Assembly (NCBI GenBank): GCA_017881705.1
Contig: JADGQP010000169.1
Location: 1-13,805, forward strand
DNA: 13,805 nucleotides
Source: Christensenellaceae bacterium
GTDB lineage: Bacteria; Bacillota; Clostridia; Christensenellales; Aristaeellaceae
Reading direction: 5' to 3'
The position numbers and the translations under genes are program-made. Each line of letters opens with the position of its first letter. Within the stretch, counting starts at the first letter, position 1. Under the pieces are notes generated by a model. It did not search any database. It had not been told where the DNA came from and saw nothing but the letters and a program-made list of their open reading frames with translations. Positions 6,787-13,805 of the stretch are shown piece after piece.

Positions 6787-7475
6787 ATACGTACGCAATC
6801 GTGCTGGGCGGCGGCAGCGGCGCGCGCATGGGCGGAGAGCTCAACAAGATCTTTCTGCCTTTGCGCGGCGTACCGTCCATCGTGCGAGCGATCGCCCCGT
6901 TCACCGGCCTGTGCGTGGGCGTGGTAGTGGTGGCGCGAAGCGGCGAGGAAACGCTGATGAACGAAACGCTGGAGCGCTACGGTCTGAAGCGGGCGGTGCT
7001 TAGCGTGGTTACCGGGGGCAGGGATCGGCAGGCATCCGTAGCCTGCGGGCTGGCCGCGCTGCCCGGGGACGCGCAGGGCGTGCTGGTGCACGACGGCGCG
7101 CGTGCGTTGGTAACGGTGGAAGTTGTGCGCAAGGCGATCGACGCTTTGGAAAGCCACGGCTCCGGCATCGCCTGTGTGCCCGTGACCGACACCGTTAAGC
7201 ACGCGGATGCACAGGGAAAGGTGCTGGAAACGCTTCAAAGAGATGCGCTCTACGCCGTACAAACGCCCCAAGCGTTCCTGGTTAAGCAGCTCCGGCAGGC
7301 GCACGCCGAGGCCGAACGCACGGGAACCCGCGCCACGGACGACGCGGCTCTGCTGGAAAACGCGGGGCTGCCCGTGTACCTTTGCGAGGGCGACCGTGAA
7401 AACATCAAACTGACGACGGCTTTCGATCTCATGCTGGCCGAGACGATTCTTTCGGCGCGGGAGGAGGCACAATGA
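6783..7475 (+). CDS. ispD: 2-C-methyl-D-erythritol 4-phosphate cytidylyltransferase
   Basis: IspD transfers CMP from CTP to 2-C-methyl-D-erythritol 4-phosphate in the third step of the MEP isoprenoid pathway. At 230 residues it has full family length. The nucleotide-binding loop is VLGGGSGARMGG (about 7-18), with Arg15. Lys22 lies in ELNKIFLPL where most members have PKQF. TGGRDRQASV (77-86), VHDGARAL with Asp104, PVTDT, LQRDALYAVQTPQAF with Arg153, ATDDAALLE, and EGDRENIKLTT with Lys209 follow in the expected order. All residues matching the E. coli catalytic set (Arg20, Lys27, Asp106, Arg157, Lys213) appear to be kept. The HDAARP motif is HDGARA here. The gene overlaps rqcP at its start and ispF at its end, so translation is coupled, and ispF encodes a later enzyme of the same pathway. 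Confidence 0.94.
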   Translation: MNTYAIVLGGGSGARMGGELNKIFLPLRGVPSIVRAIAPFTGLCVGVVVVARSGEETLMNETLERYGLKRAVLSVVTGGRDRQASVACGLAALPGDAQGVLVHDGARALVTVEVVRKAIDALESHGSGIACVPVTDTVKHADAQGKVLETLQRDALYAVQTPQAFLVKQLRQAHAEAERTGTRATDDAALLENAGLPVYLCEGDRENIKLTTAFDLMLAETILSAREEAQ

Positions 7476-7969
7476 TGCGTATCGGGCATGGCACGGACAC
7501 GCACAGGCTCGCGCCTGGGCGGGAACTGATTCTCTGCGGCGTACATGTGCCTTATGAAACCGGGTTGCTAGGTCACAGCGACGCGGACGTCGCCACGCAC
7601 GCCCTGATGGACGCGCTGCTGGGCGCGGCTGCGCTGGGCGATATCGGCGTGCTGTTTCCGGACACAGACGAGCGATACCGCGGCGCATGTTCGCTGGAAC
7701 TGCTGCAAACCGTGGTGCACCGCATTGCGGAACTTGGTTATGCGCCGGTCAACGTGGATGTGACGATCGTCGCGGAAAAACCCAGGCTCCGGCCTTATAT
7801 CGACGAAATGCGCAAAAATCTGTCGGAACGGTTAGGTCTGCCGATGGGCTGCGTAAGTGTGAAAGCCACCACCACAGAGGGGTTGGGCTTCGAGGGTGAA
7901 GGCAAGGGCATGAGCGCGTACGCGGTATGCCTGCTTACACAAGCAACCGACGGAGGCAATTTGCCGTGA
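7472..7969 (+). CDS. ispF: 2-C-methyl-D-erythritol 2,4-cyclodiphosphate synthase
   Basis: IspF cyclises CDP-ME 2-phosphate to MEcPP with release of CMP, in the fifth step of the MEP pathway. The enzyme acts as a zinc-dependent trimer. Metal ligands are visible as Asp9 and His11 in GHGTDTHRL and His43 in DADVATHALMDALLGAAALGDIG. LFPDTDERY, VNVDVTIVAEKPRLRPYI and VKATTTEGLGFEGEGKGM complete the family pattern. Two adjacent ATGs begin the frame. The one at 7472 overlaps the ispD stop by 4 bases; the one at 7475 has the better spacing (7 bases) from GAGGAGG at 7461-7467 and matches the usual MRIGxG start. Either gives a full product of 165 or 164 residues. The IspE step between IspD and IspF is not encoded in this window. 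Confidence 0.95.
   Translation: MMRIGHGTDTHRLAPGRELILCGVHVPYETGLLGHSDADVATHALMDALLGAAALGDIGVLFPDTDERYRGACSLELLQTVVHRIAELGYAPVNVDVTIVAEKPRLRPYIDEMRKNLSERLGLPMGCVSVKATTTEGLGFEGEGKGMSAYAVCLLTQATDGGNLP
7952..7956 (+). promoter_or_regulatory. Ribosome binding site selecting the GTG start of comEC
   Basis: GGAGG inside the end of ispF lies 9 bases before the GTG at 7966, which overlaps the ispF stop as GTGA. An upstream ATG at 7927 is in frame but has no ribosome binding site and would force a 43-base overlap with ispF. Confidence 0.75.
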
Positions 7970-10347
7970 AAGCGTCGGACCGGAACGTGTCGGAGCGACT
8001 CTCCCTGAGGGAACGCAACTACTTTCTTCCGGTGGCGGCGCTTGTTTTTTGCGCAGGCATAGGGCTTGCGTCACATGTTTCGACGGGACTATGGCCGTTG
8101 TGGCTGGTTTTATCGGCAGCCGTGCTGGCGTTTGCCCTGCGGCTGCTAAAGCGCCCGCTACGCTGGGCGCTTTTTCCGCTTATTTTCATGGCGGCGTTGT
8201 TATGGACGCAATCGTGGCTTAACCCGCCCGTACCCGCAGCGGGGGTGTACACGCAGATCACGGCTACCGAATACGGCGCACCGTCGGAACGTGCTTCCGG
8301 CGGCGTGGCGCTCACGCTGTGCCGCGTTTCTCTCGATGGGGTGGAACAGCCTGGCATGGCCTACTGCACGCTCAACGAAGAGGACGGCTTTACGACCGCC
8401 GACCTGTTCGACGGCGCGCTTTTACGTTTTCAGGGCACGGTTTACCTGCCCTCAGGCAAGCAAAACCAGAATGATTTTGATTTTCACCTTTGGCTGCTAC
8501 AAAACGGCATCGGGTACGGCATCAACCTCGTGAAAAACCTGACCATCCTGAACGACCCTACCTCCGCGCCCTGGGTCAGCTTTTCCGCTCGTGTTCGCTC
8601 ATTTTGCGCCGATCGTTTTCAGCGGCTGATGGGCGACGAGGGGTCCTTGGCCATGGCGATGCTGCTGGGCGATCGGGATTCGCTCGCGCAAGAGGAACAG
8701 TTAGCCTTCCAGCGCGCTGGGGTGGCGCACCTGATGGCCGTATCCGGCCTGCACGTGGGTTTTCTATGCGCAGGGCTCATTTGGCTTTTAAACCTTCTGC
8801 CGCTCCGAAAAGCGTACCATCTGCCCGCGTTGGCGGCATTTCTGCTTTTATATTGTTGGATCACGGGCTTTTCGCCCGCCGCCGTACGCGCCGCTGTAAT
8901 GCTGCTGCTGCTTACACTGGCGCATGCCTTTGGGCGAAGACAGGATCCGTTAACGACCCTTTCGGCGGCGGCGCTGATCGTACTTGCTACAAATCCACTG
9001 CAGCTGTACGCCGCGGGCTTCATCCTGTCTTTTACGGCGGTCGGGGGAATTTTGCTGCTTTATACGCCGATATTATCCGGCTTTTCCCGCCTTTTTTGCG
9101 GAAAACGCCGAAAACCGGCACCGGGTTTTTGGGGTTCGCTTGGGAACCGCATCGCGCAGCTTCTTTCGGTCAGCCTTTCCGCGCAGATCGGCGTGCTGCT
9201 GCCTACGGCGCTGTATTTTCACAAACTGCCACTTTACGGTATACTGTTTAACCTGCTGGCTGTACCGCTGGCGAGCTTGCTGGTGCCCCTATACGCCGTA
9301 ACGCTGCTGCTTTCGCTTGTGCCCTGGGTGGGCTGGCTGCTGGCCGTTTGCCTGGGTTTTTTCGCCAAATGGGGAAGTTGGCTGATGCTAAGGCTGGTGG
9401 AGTTGTCCGGCAGCCTGCCTTACGCGCAGATCGGCGTGCCCTCGCCCAATGTTTGGGCCTGGGCGGCGATGTTGATGTTTATGGTTACGATGTCCCGTTA
9501 CGTTCGCGTGCCGTGGAGCAGGCGCGTGTTGGCCGCGACACTGGTGATTACACTTGCCGGTACGGGTGCGTACCTTACGCGGCCAGCCCAGCTGCGATAC
9601 CACCAGTTCGCGGCGGGCCAGGGCGACGCAGCGCTGCTGGTTGACGGTGACCAGACCGTTGCGATCGACGTGGGCACCTATGGTACGGAGGTTGCGGGCC
9701 GTCTATTGGCGGAAGGCCGGTCGCTAAACGCGCTGATCCTAACGCACCTGCACTCGGATCATGCCAAGGGTGTGGAGGAGCTGCTTGCGCAGGGCATCTC
9801 CATCGGGCGGATATACCTGCCTTACAGCGCGCTGGATATGGATCTGGACGAAGAATCCCTCGCGGTTTGGGCGGCGATTGAGCAAAGTGGGGTGCCGATA
9901 TCCTATCTATCGGCAGGGGATACACTGACCTTTCACGAAATGAGCATACGGGTGCTTTGGCCGCAGGCGGGGCGCACGCGTGCGGGACTCGACGCGAACG
10001 AGCGCTCGATCGCCACGCTGATTACGCTGGGCGGCCTGCGCATCCTGAGCATGGGGGATAATTCGTCGCTTTATGAAAAGTACATCGCCACGCCCTGCGA
10101 CGTGCTCAAGGTGGGTCATCATGGCAGCGCCGCCGCTTCGTCGGATGCATTTCTGGCGGCGGTGAACCCGGGCATTGCGATTGTTACCTGCCGGGCGGAC
10201 GCGGCGCTGCCCTCGCAGAAAACACTCGCGAGGCTTGCCAACCATTGCGCGAAGGTGCTGCGTACCGACGAAACAGGCGAAATCATCCTCTCGGCCGTGG
10301 GCGACGGCTACCGGCTGACAACTTACCATACGGGAGATGCGCAATGA
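7966..10347 (+). CDS. comEC: ComEC/Rec2 DNA-uptake channel protein
   Basis: ComEC forms the membrane channel that carries single-stranded DNA into the cytoplasm during natural transformation. From the GTG start the protein has 793 residues, which is full length. It has an N-terminal pair of membrane segments (about 20-36 and 42-80) and a soluble OB-like domain (about 90-195). The Competence domain follows (about 225-515) with HLMAVSGLHVGF at 255-266 and many membrane segments. After a final hydrophobic segment near 521-537 comes a metallo-beta-lactamase-like domain (about 542-790). That domain carries LTHLHSDH (His594, His596, Asp598, His599), MGD (Asp698) and VGHHG (His718/719), so its metal site looks intact, consistent with a nuclease role proposed for this domain. 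The gene sits between ispF and holA with overlaps on both sides; a comEC-holA pair is common in Bacillota. No other competence gene is present, so competence itself cannot be claimed. Confidence 0.95.
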   Translation: MKASDRNVSERLSLRERNYFLPVAALVFCAGIGLASHVSTGLWPLWLVLSAAVLAFALRLLKRPLRWALFPLIFMAALLWTQSWLNPPVPAAGVYTQITATEYGAPSERASGGVALTLCRVSLDGVEQPGMAYCTLNEEDGFTTADLFDGALLRFQGTVYLPSGKQNQNDFDFHLWLLQNGIGYGINLVKNLTILNDPTSAPWVSFSARVRSFCADRFQRLMGDEGSLAMAMLLGDRDSLAQEEQLAFQRAGVAHLMAVSGLHVGFLCAGLIWLLNLLPLRKAYHLPALAAFLLLYCWITGFSPAAVRAAVMLLLLTLAHAFGRRQDPLTTLSAAALIVLATNPLQLYAAGFILSFTAVGGILLLYTPILSGFSRLFCGKRRKPAPGFWGSLGNRIAQLLSVSLSAQIGVLLPTALYFHKLPLYGILFNLLAVPLASLLVPLYAVTLLLSLVPWVGWLLAVCLGFFAKWGSWLMLRLVELSGSLPYAQIGVPSPNVWAWAAMLMFMVTMSRYVRVPWSRRVLAATLVITLAGTGAYLTRPAQLRYHQFAAGQGDAALLVDGDQTVAIDVGTYGTEVAGRLLAEGRSLNALILTHLHSDHAKGVEELLAQGISIGRIYLPYSALDMDLDEESLAVWAAIEQSGVPISYLSAGDTLTFHEMSIRVLWPQAGRTRAGLDANERSIATLITLGGLRILSMGDNSSLYEKYIATPCDVLKVGHHGSAAASSDAFLAAVNPGIAIVTCRADAALPSQKTLARLANHCAKVLRTDETGEIILSAVGDGYRLTTYHTGDAQ

Positions 10348-11384
10348 ACCATACCGATTTTTTCGATTCGCTCAAGGCTGGCGACGTGAAACCGCTGTAC
10401 CTTTTGGAAGGCGCGGAGGAATACATTAAGGCGCAGGCGCTTTCGCGGCTGTGTCAACTGCTTTTACCTGCCGGTCTGGAGCAAATGAACCTTTGCGAAC
10501 TGGTCAATCCCGAAGCAGACGCGCTGATCGCCGCGGCGGAGACCCTGCCGTTTATGGCGGACAGGCGTGTGCTGATTGTGCGGGACAGCGAACTGCTTTC
10601 GACCGCTAAAAAGGAAGGCGACGATACGCAGCAGGCTGTTGTTGAGTATCTGGAACACCTGTCGCCCTCCACCTGCCTGGTGTTCGTTGTCAAAGGCAAA
10701 GCCGACGCACGGAAAAGCCTGTACCAATGGCTGAAAAAGCACGGCGCGATCGTCGATTTTTCGCCCATGGGGGACGCGGAAGCCGCAAACTGGGCCATGC
10801 GCACCCTGCGCGCGCTGGGTAAACAACTGGATTTAGCCATGGCGCAGGCGCTGGTCTTTACCGTGGGACACGACGCGGCGCTGCTTAAGCAGGAAATGGA
10901 GAAACTGGCCGCCTATCTGGATGAAAGGGAAACCATTACCCAGGAGGATATCGACGCCGTATGCGTGCGCTCGCTGGAATGCTCCGTTTTCCAAATGGTG
11001 GACGCGCAGGCGGCGGGCCGCAACCAGGACGCGTGCCAGCTGCTTAACAGCGTTCTGGAAGGCGGGACGGATCGGTTCATGGTGCTTTCCATGCTGCTGA
11101 GGCAATACCGAATACTAACGCATATGCGGCGCCTGATGGACGAGCGCACACCCGCTTCCGCGCTGGCGAGCCTGTTGGGTATACCGCCTTTCGCCGTTTC
11201 GCGTACGCAGGCGCAGGCGCGGCGTTACACGCCCGAAAAGCTGCAAGCCGCATACGATTACCTGTACGAGTTGGAGTACCGCCTTAAATCCGGCCGCACA
11301 ACGCAGGAGGGCAGCGTGGAAACGGCGCTGTTCCGGCTGGACGCCATTTTGAACGCCGGCGCAGCCGACGCGGCAAAGGGCTAA
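10344..11384 (+). CDS. holA: DNA polymerase III subunit delta
   Basis: The delta subunit is part of the clamp-loader complex and opens the beta sliding clamp so it can be placed on DNA. The 346-residue product has the usual three-part layout. It has an N-terminal AAA+-like domain starting FFDSLKAGDVKPLYLLEGAEEY and including ADRRVLIVRDSELL, a middle domain with FTVGHDAALLKQEMEKLAAYL near 170-192, and a helical C-terminal collar domain ending in LKSGRTTQEGSVETALFRL. Like other delta subunits it has no proper Walker A motif. The ATG at 10344 overlaps the comEC stop (ATGA) and has GGGAG 7 bases upstream. An upstream extension inside comEC has no support. It is the last gene of the rqcP-holA run. 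The next 28 bases hold no convincing terminator before a new promoter at 11413. Confidence 0.93.
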   Translation: MNHTDFFDSLKAGDVKPLYLLEGAEEYIKAQALSRLCQLLLPAGLEQMNLCELVNPEADALIAAAETLPFMADRRVLIVRDSELLSTAKKEGDDTQQAVVEYLEHLSPSTCLVFVVKGKADARKSLYQWLKKHGAIVDFSPMGDAEAANWAMRTLRALGKQLDLAMAQALVFTVGHDAALLKQEMEKLAAYLDERETITQEDIDAVCVRSLECSVFQMVDAQAAGRNQDACQLLNSVLEGGTDRFMVLSMLLRQYRILTHMRRLMDERTPASALASLLGIPPFAVSRTQAQARRYTPEKLQAAYDYLYELEYRLKSGRTTQEGSVETALFRLDAILNAGAADAAKG

Positions 11385-11412
11385 AACCGAAGGTTAAAAA
11401 CCGCGGAAAAAC

Positions 11413-11441
11413 TTGAAGTTCCCACCGGTATCCACTATAAT
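11413..11441 (+). promoter_or_regulatory. Sigma-A-type promoter of the XRE-cupin regulator gene
   Basis: TTGAAG (11413-11418), a 17-base spacer and a perfect TATAAT (11436-11441) put the transcription start near 11448. The leader is about 40 bases and contains the AAGGAGG site. An apparent upstream TTG start codon of the following frame is the first half of this -35 box, so it cannot be the translation start of this transcript. Confidence 0.8.
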
Positions 11442-11470
11442 AAGTCAACTGGTCTGTGGAAAGGCATACA

Positions 11471-11477
11471 AAGGAGG
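11471..11477 (+). promoter_or_regulatory. Ribosome binding site selecting the GTG start of the XRE-cupin gene
   Basis: AAGGAGG is a near-perfect match to the anti-Shine-Dalgarno sequence, 10 bases ahead of the GTG at 11488. It decides between that GTG and the TTG at 11413, which lies upstream of the predicted transcription start. Confidence 0.8.
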
Positions 11478-11487
11478 CGCACCCGCA

Positions 11488-12042
11488 GTGTCCGATCAAG
11501 TGAAGCAGATTGCCATGAGAATTTCCGATCTTCGCGAAATCTCGGACTACACGGTCGAACGTATGGCAGCCGTGCTGGATGTTCCCGTGGAAGAGTACAA
11601 GAAAATCGAAGCCGGGGAGATCGACATTTCCATTAGCTTTTTAGTGAAGGTCGGGGAGATCTTTCACGTAGATATGACCGAGCTTCTCACGGGCGAAGCG
11701 CCGAGGCTGAACGTTTTCAGCGTTACGCGCGCGGGCAAGGGCGAGGATATCACCCGCCACAACCAGTATGTGTATAAAAATCTGGGTTCCAACTTTGCGC
11801 ACCGCAAGATCGAACCGCTGTATGTTACCGTGCCCGTGGGCGTCAACGAGGAGCTGGTACCCAACAGCCACGAGGGGCAGGAGTTCGATTACATTCTTTC
11901 AGGCGTGATGCACATTGTCATCGGTAAAAACGACGTGCTGCTTTATCCGGGCGACAGCGTGTATTACGACAGCCACACGCCTCACGCCATGAAAGCCGAA
12001 GGCAACGAACCCGTACATTTTCTGGCCATGGTGATACCCTAA
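11488..12042 (+). CDS. XRE-family transcription regulator with C-terminal cupin sensor domain
   Basis: The 184-residue product joins a helix-turn-helix domain (about 3-70; RISDLREISDYTVERMAAVL, then EEYKKIEAGEIDISISFLVKV) to a cupin beta-barrel (about 105-184). The cupin part shows SHEGQEFDYILSGVMHIVIG and a second motif, LYPGDSVYYDSHTPHAM, whose His, Glu and Gln side chains could hold a metal or a small ligand. Such two-domain proteins bind DNA through the XRE part and sense a metabolite through the cupin part. The ligand here is unknown. Translation is taken from GTG at 11488, after AAGGAGG. The gene has its own promoter and is followed by a 108-base gap with an inverted repeat, then an acyl-CoA synthetase. 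This arrangement suggests it controls the synthetase gene, itself, or both. Confidence 0.9.
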   Translation: MSDQVKQIAMRISDLREISDYTVERMAAVLDVPVEEYKKIEAGEIDISISFLVKVGEIFHVDMTELLTGEAPRLNVFSVTRAGKGEDITRHNQYVYKNLGSNFAHRKIEPLYVTVPVGVNEELVPNSHEGQEFDYILSGVMHIVIGKNDVLLYPGDSVYYDSHTPHAMKAEGNEPVHFLAMVIP

Positions 12043-12054
12043 CCCAGTTTACCC

Positions 12055-12106
12055 TTTCGCACGCCGCACGCGGGACGCCTGCTGAATACATGCGACGCGT
12101 GCGAAA
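12055..12106 (+). promoter_or_regulatory. GC-rich 10-bp inverted repeat between the regulator and the synthetase genes
   Basis: TTTCGCACGC (12055-12064) and GCGTGCGAAA (12097-12106) are perfect reverse complements separated by 32 bases. The left arm is followed at once by a second CGCACGC (12065-12071), so the right arm could pair with either copy. No T-run follows on either strand, so it does not look like an intrinsic terminator. It could be an mRNA stem separating expression of the two genes, or paired operator half-sites for the XRE-cupin protein. No promoter boxes were recognised between it and the ATG at 12151. Confidence 0.5.
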
Positions 12107-12150
12107 AGCATTGGGAAGCGCGACCCCAAAAGGAAAGGAAGAAGCCTCCT

Positions 12151-13805
12151 ATGCTGGCGGATCGATATATTCGGACGGATTTTACCTCCCAGGAGGATTT
12201 TGAGAAACACTTTGCCCTCAAAATTCCGCCCAGGTTCCATTTTGCCTACGATATCGTGGACGAATACGCGCGGATTTCCCCCGATAAGCGTGCCATGATC
12301 TGGTGCGACGTGCACGGAAACGAGCGCACCTTCACCTTCGGCGAATTCAGCCGACTCAGCGACAAAGCGGCCAACGTGTTTAAAGCGCAGGGGCTGAAAA
12401 AGGGCGACCCTGTGATTTTGATGCTCAAACGGCGCTACCAGTTTTGGATCGCGGCGTTGGGGCTTCTGAAAGTTGGCTGCGTGCTGATCCCCGCGACGGC
12501 GCAGTTTCAAAAGAAGGATATTGTCTACCGTGTGCAGGCAAGCAGCGCCAGAGCCATCCTGTGCGTGGAGGAGCCGGAAGTACGCGGGCATGTGCTGGCC
12601 GCGAAACCGGAGTGCGATACGCTTTTAGCGCTGTTTACCCTGGGCGATGCGGAAGGTTTCCTCAATTTTGACGCGCTGGTGGACGCAGCCGACGAGCATT
12701 GGGAAAAGCCGGCGGAATTGCCTGCGAACGATGACATTATGCTGATGTACTTCACCAGCGGCACCACAGGCATGCCCAAGATGGCCGCGCACACCTGGAC
12801 ATACCCCATCGCCCAGACGGTGACGGCGTATTACTGGCACAACGTGGGCGATCATGATATCCATATAGCCGTTGCGGATACGGGCTGGGCCAAGGCTGGC
12901 TGGGGAAAGATGTACGGCCAATGGATCTGCGGTGCTACGCTGTTTGTGTACGATTTTGACCGTTTTGTTGCCTCGGAACTGCTGGACAAGCTGGTGAAAT
13001 ACCGCGTTACCTCGTTTTGCGCGCCGCCGACGGTGTACCGCTTCATCATCAAGGAAGATCTGAAAAATTACGACCTGAGCGCCCTGCGCTGGGCCAATTG
13101 CGCGGGCGAGCCGCTCAACCCCGAGGTGTACGAGCAGTTTTTAAAAGCTACAGGCGTAAAGATTCATGAAGCGTTCGGGCAGAGCGAAACCACTCCGCTG
13201 CTGATGACCAGCAAATGGATGGAACCCAAAGCCGGAAGCACCGGAAGACCTTCGCCCGCCTATGATATCGCACTGGTGGACGAAAACGGAAACGACGTGG
13301 ACGACGGCGTAGAGGGCGAGATTTGCATCCGCCTGCAAAACGGGCATCCCCCGGGCCTGCTGACCGGCTATTACCGCAACCAGGCGCAGACCGACGAGGT
13401 TTTCTGCGGCGATTTATACCACACGGGGGATATGGCCTGGCGCGATGTGGAAGGCTATTACTTCTTCATCGGCCGCAGCGATGACGTGATTAAATCCAGC
13501 GGTTACCGCATCGGGCCTTTCGAGGTGGAGAGCGCGCTGATGACCCACCCCGCCGTGATGGAGTGCGCCATTACGGCCGTTCCGCACCCCGAGCGTGGGC
13601 AGGTAGTGAAGGCGACGGTCGTGCTGGTGAAAAACCGCGGCTACGAAGCCAGCGACGAGCTGAAACACGAGTTGCAGGAACACGTAAAAGCCATTACCGC
13701 GCCGTACAAATATCCGCGCATTATCGAGTTTGTGGATGAACTGCCCAAAACCGTCAGTGGGAAGATTCAGCGTAAACTGATTCGCCATATGGACGAGCAG
13801 AAACG
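12151..13805 (+). CDS. AMP-forming acyl-CoA synthetase, MACS-like (3' end just off the window)
   Basis: Members activate a carboxylic acid with ATP to an acyl-adenylate and then form the CoA thioester. The frame is open for 551 codons to the window edge; the family usually has about 550 residues, so only a short tail should be missing. The N-terminal domain holds the adenylate loop YFTSGTTGMPK (Thr202-Gly207), TGWAKAGWGKMYGQW (typical of medium-chain/acetyl-CoA synthetase-like proteins), EAFGQSETTP and YHTGD (423-427). The hinge region reads IGRSDDVIKSSGYRIGPFEVE (about 440-460). The C-terminal domain carries Lys538 in KTVSGKIQRK, the conserved adenylation lysine. An A/G-rich AGGAAAGGAA site lies 10 bases before the ATG. 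It is downstream of the XRE-cupin regulator on the same strand. The acyl substrate (short, medium or aromatic) cannot be told from the motifs. Confidence 0.92.
   Translation, partial: MLADRYIRTDFTSQEDFEKHFALKIPPRFHFAYDIVDEYARISPDKRAMIWCDVHGNERTFTFGEFSRLSDKAANVFKAQGLKKGDPVILMLKRRYQFWIAALGLLKVGCVLIPATAQFQKKDIVYRVQASSARAILCVEEPEVRGHVLAAKPECDTLLALFTLGDAEGFLNFDALVDAADEHWEKPAELPANDDIMLMYFTSGTTGMPKMAAHTWTYPIAQTVTAYYWHNVGDHDIHIAVADTGWAKAGWGKMYGQWICGATLFVYDFDRFVASELLDKLVKYRVTSFCAPPTVYRFIIKEDLKNYDLSALRWANCAGEPLNPEVYEQFLKATGVKIHEAFGQSETTPLLMTSKWMEPKAGSTGRPSPAYDIALVDENGNDVDDGVEGEICIRLQNGHPPGLLTGYYRNQAQTDEVFCGDLYHTGDMAWRDVEGYYFFIGRSDDVIKSSGYRIGPFEVESALMTHPAVMECAITAVPHPERGQVVKATVVLVKNRGYEASDELKHELQEHVKAITAPYKYPRIIEFVDELPKTVSGKIQRKLIRHMDEQK

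Noticed and set aside
6390..7688. A 432-codon open frame on the minus strand
   Set aside because: It is antisense to the end of pepV, rqcP, ispD and ispF, which all show clear family motifs. Long antisense frames are expected in GC-rich coding sequence.
7927..7965. Upstream ATG start for comEC giving 13 extra residues
   Set aside because: It has no ribosome binding site and needs a 43-base overlap with ispF. The GTG at 7966 has GGAGG at good spacing.
11385..11412. Possible terminator after holA (AACC-GAA-GGTT)
   Set aside because: The stem is only 4 bp and is followed by A rather than T on the plus strand, so it would not stop transcription.

Overview
The window looks like chromosomal housekeeping sequence from a member of the Bacillota, most likely a GC-rich clostridial lineage. 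The evidence is strong AGGAGG-type ribosome binding sites, genes chained by 1-4 base overlaps, near-consensus sigma-A promoters, and a gene set (PepV, PatB-type C-S lyase, RqcP, ComEC, HolA, an XRE-cupin regulator with an acyl-CoA synthetase) familiar from that phylum. No 16S rRNA or other species marker is present, so the placement is inference. I found no phage, transposon, CRISPR array or recognisable defence system.

Left end (1-1000), minus strand. An AT-rich gene for a two-segment membrane protein starts at 499 and runs off the left edge just after a CxxC motif. It has its own promoter, immediately downstream of the terminator of rnpB, the RNase P RNA (about 604-954). rnpB carries a near-perfect promoter at 961-989.

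First plus-strand operon (about 1045-6433). A promoter at 1045-1073 is divergent from that of rnpB, and a perfect 9-bp inverted repeat lies at its predicted +1. The operon encodes an unrecognised multi-pass membrane protein with a Pro/Gln/Glu-rich tail, an RsuA-family pseudouridine synthase, an RsmC-like methyltransferase and a PatB/MalY-type C-S lyase, all packed tightly. The dipeptidase gene pepV follows after 38 bases with its own strong ribosome binding site. The two rRNA-modification candidates suggest a link to ribosome maturation. The C-S lyase and PepV fit amino-acid and peptide catabolism.

Second plus-strand operon (6508-11384). rqcP, ispD, ispF, comEC and holA each overlap the next by a few bases. 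They join ribosome quality control, two MEP isoprenoid steps, DNA uptake and the delta subunit of DNA polymerase III, so this is probably a co-expressed growth and maintenance cluster rather than a single pathway. No promoter is visible directly upstream of rqcP.

Right end (11413-13805). A clear promoter drives an XRE-cupin transcription regulator. A GC-rich inverted repeat follows in the gap, then an AMP-forming acyl-CoA synthetase of the medium-chain (MACS) type that is nearly complete when the window ends. This pairing suggests the regulator responds to an organic acid or acyl-CoA handled by the synthetase.

The points most worth a second look are the operator-like palindrome and the unknown membrane protein beside it, the AT-rich gene at the left edge, the hairpin between the regulator and the synthetase, and an altered substrate-loop motif in the C-S lyase.
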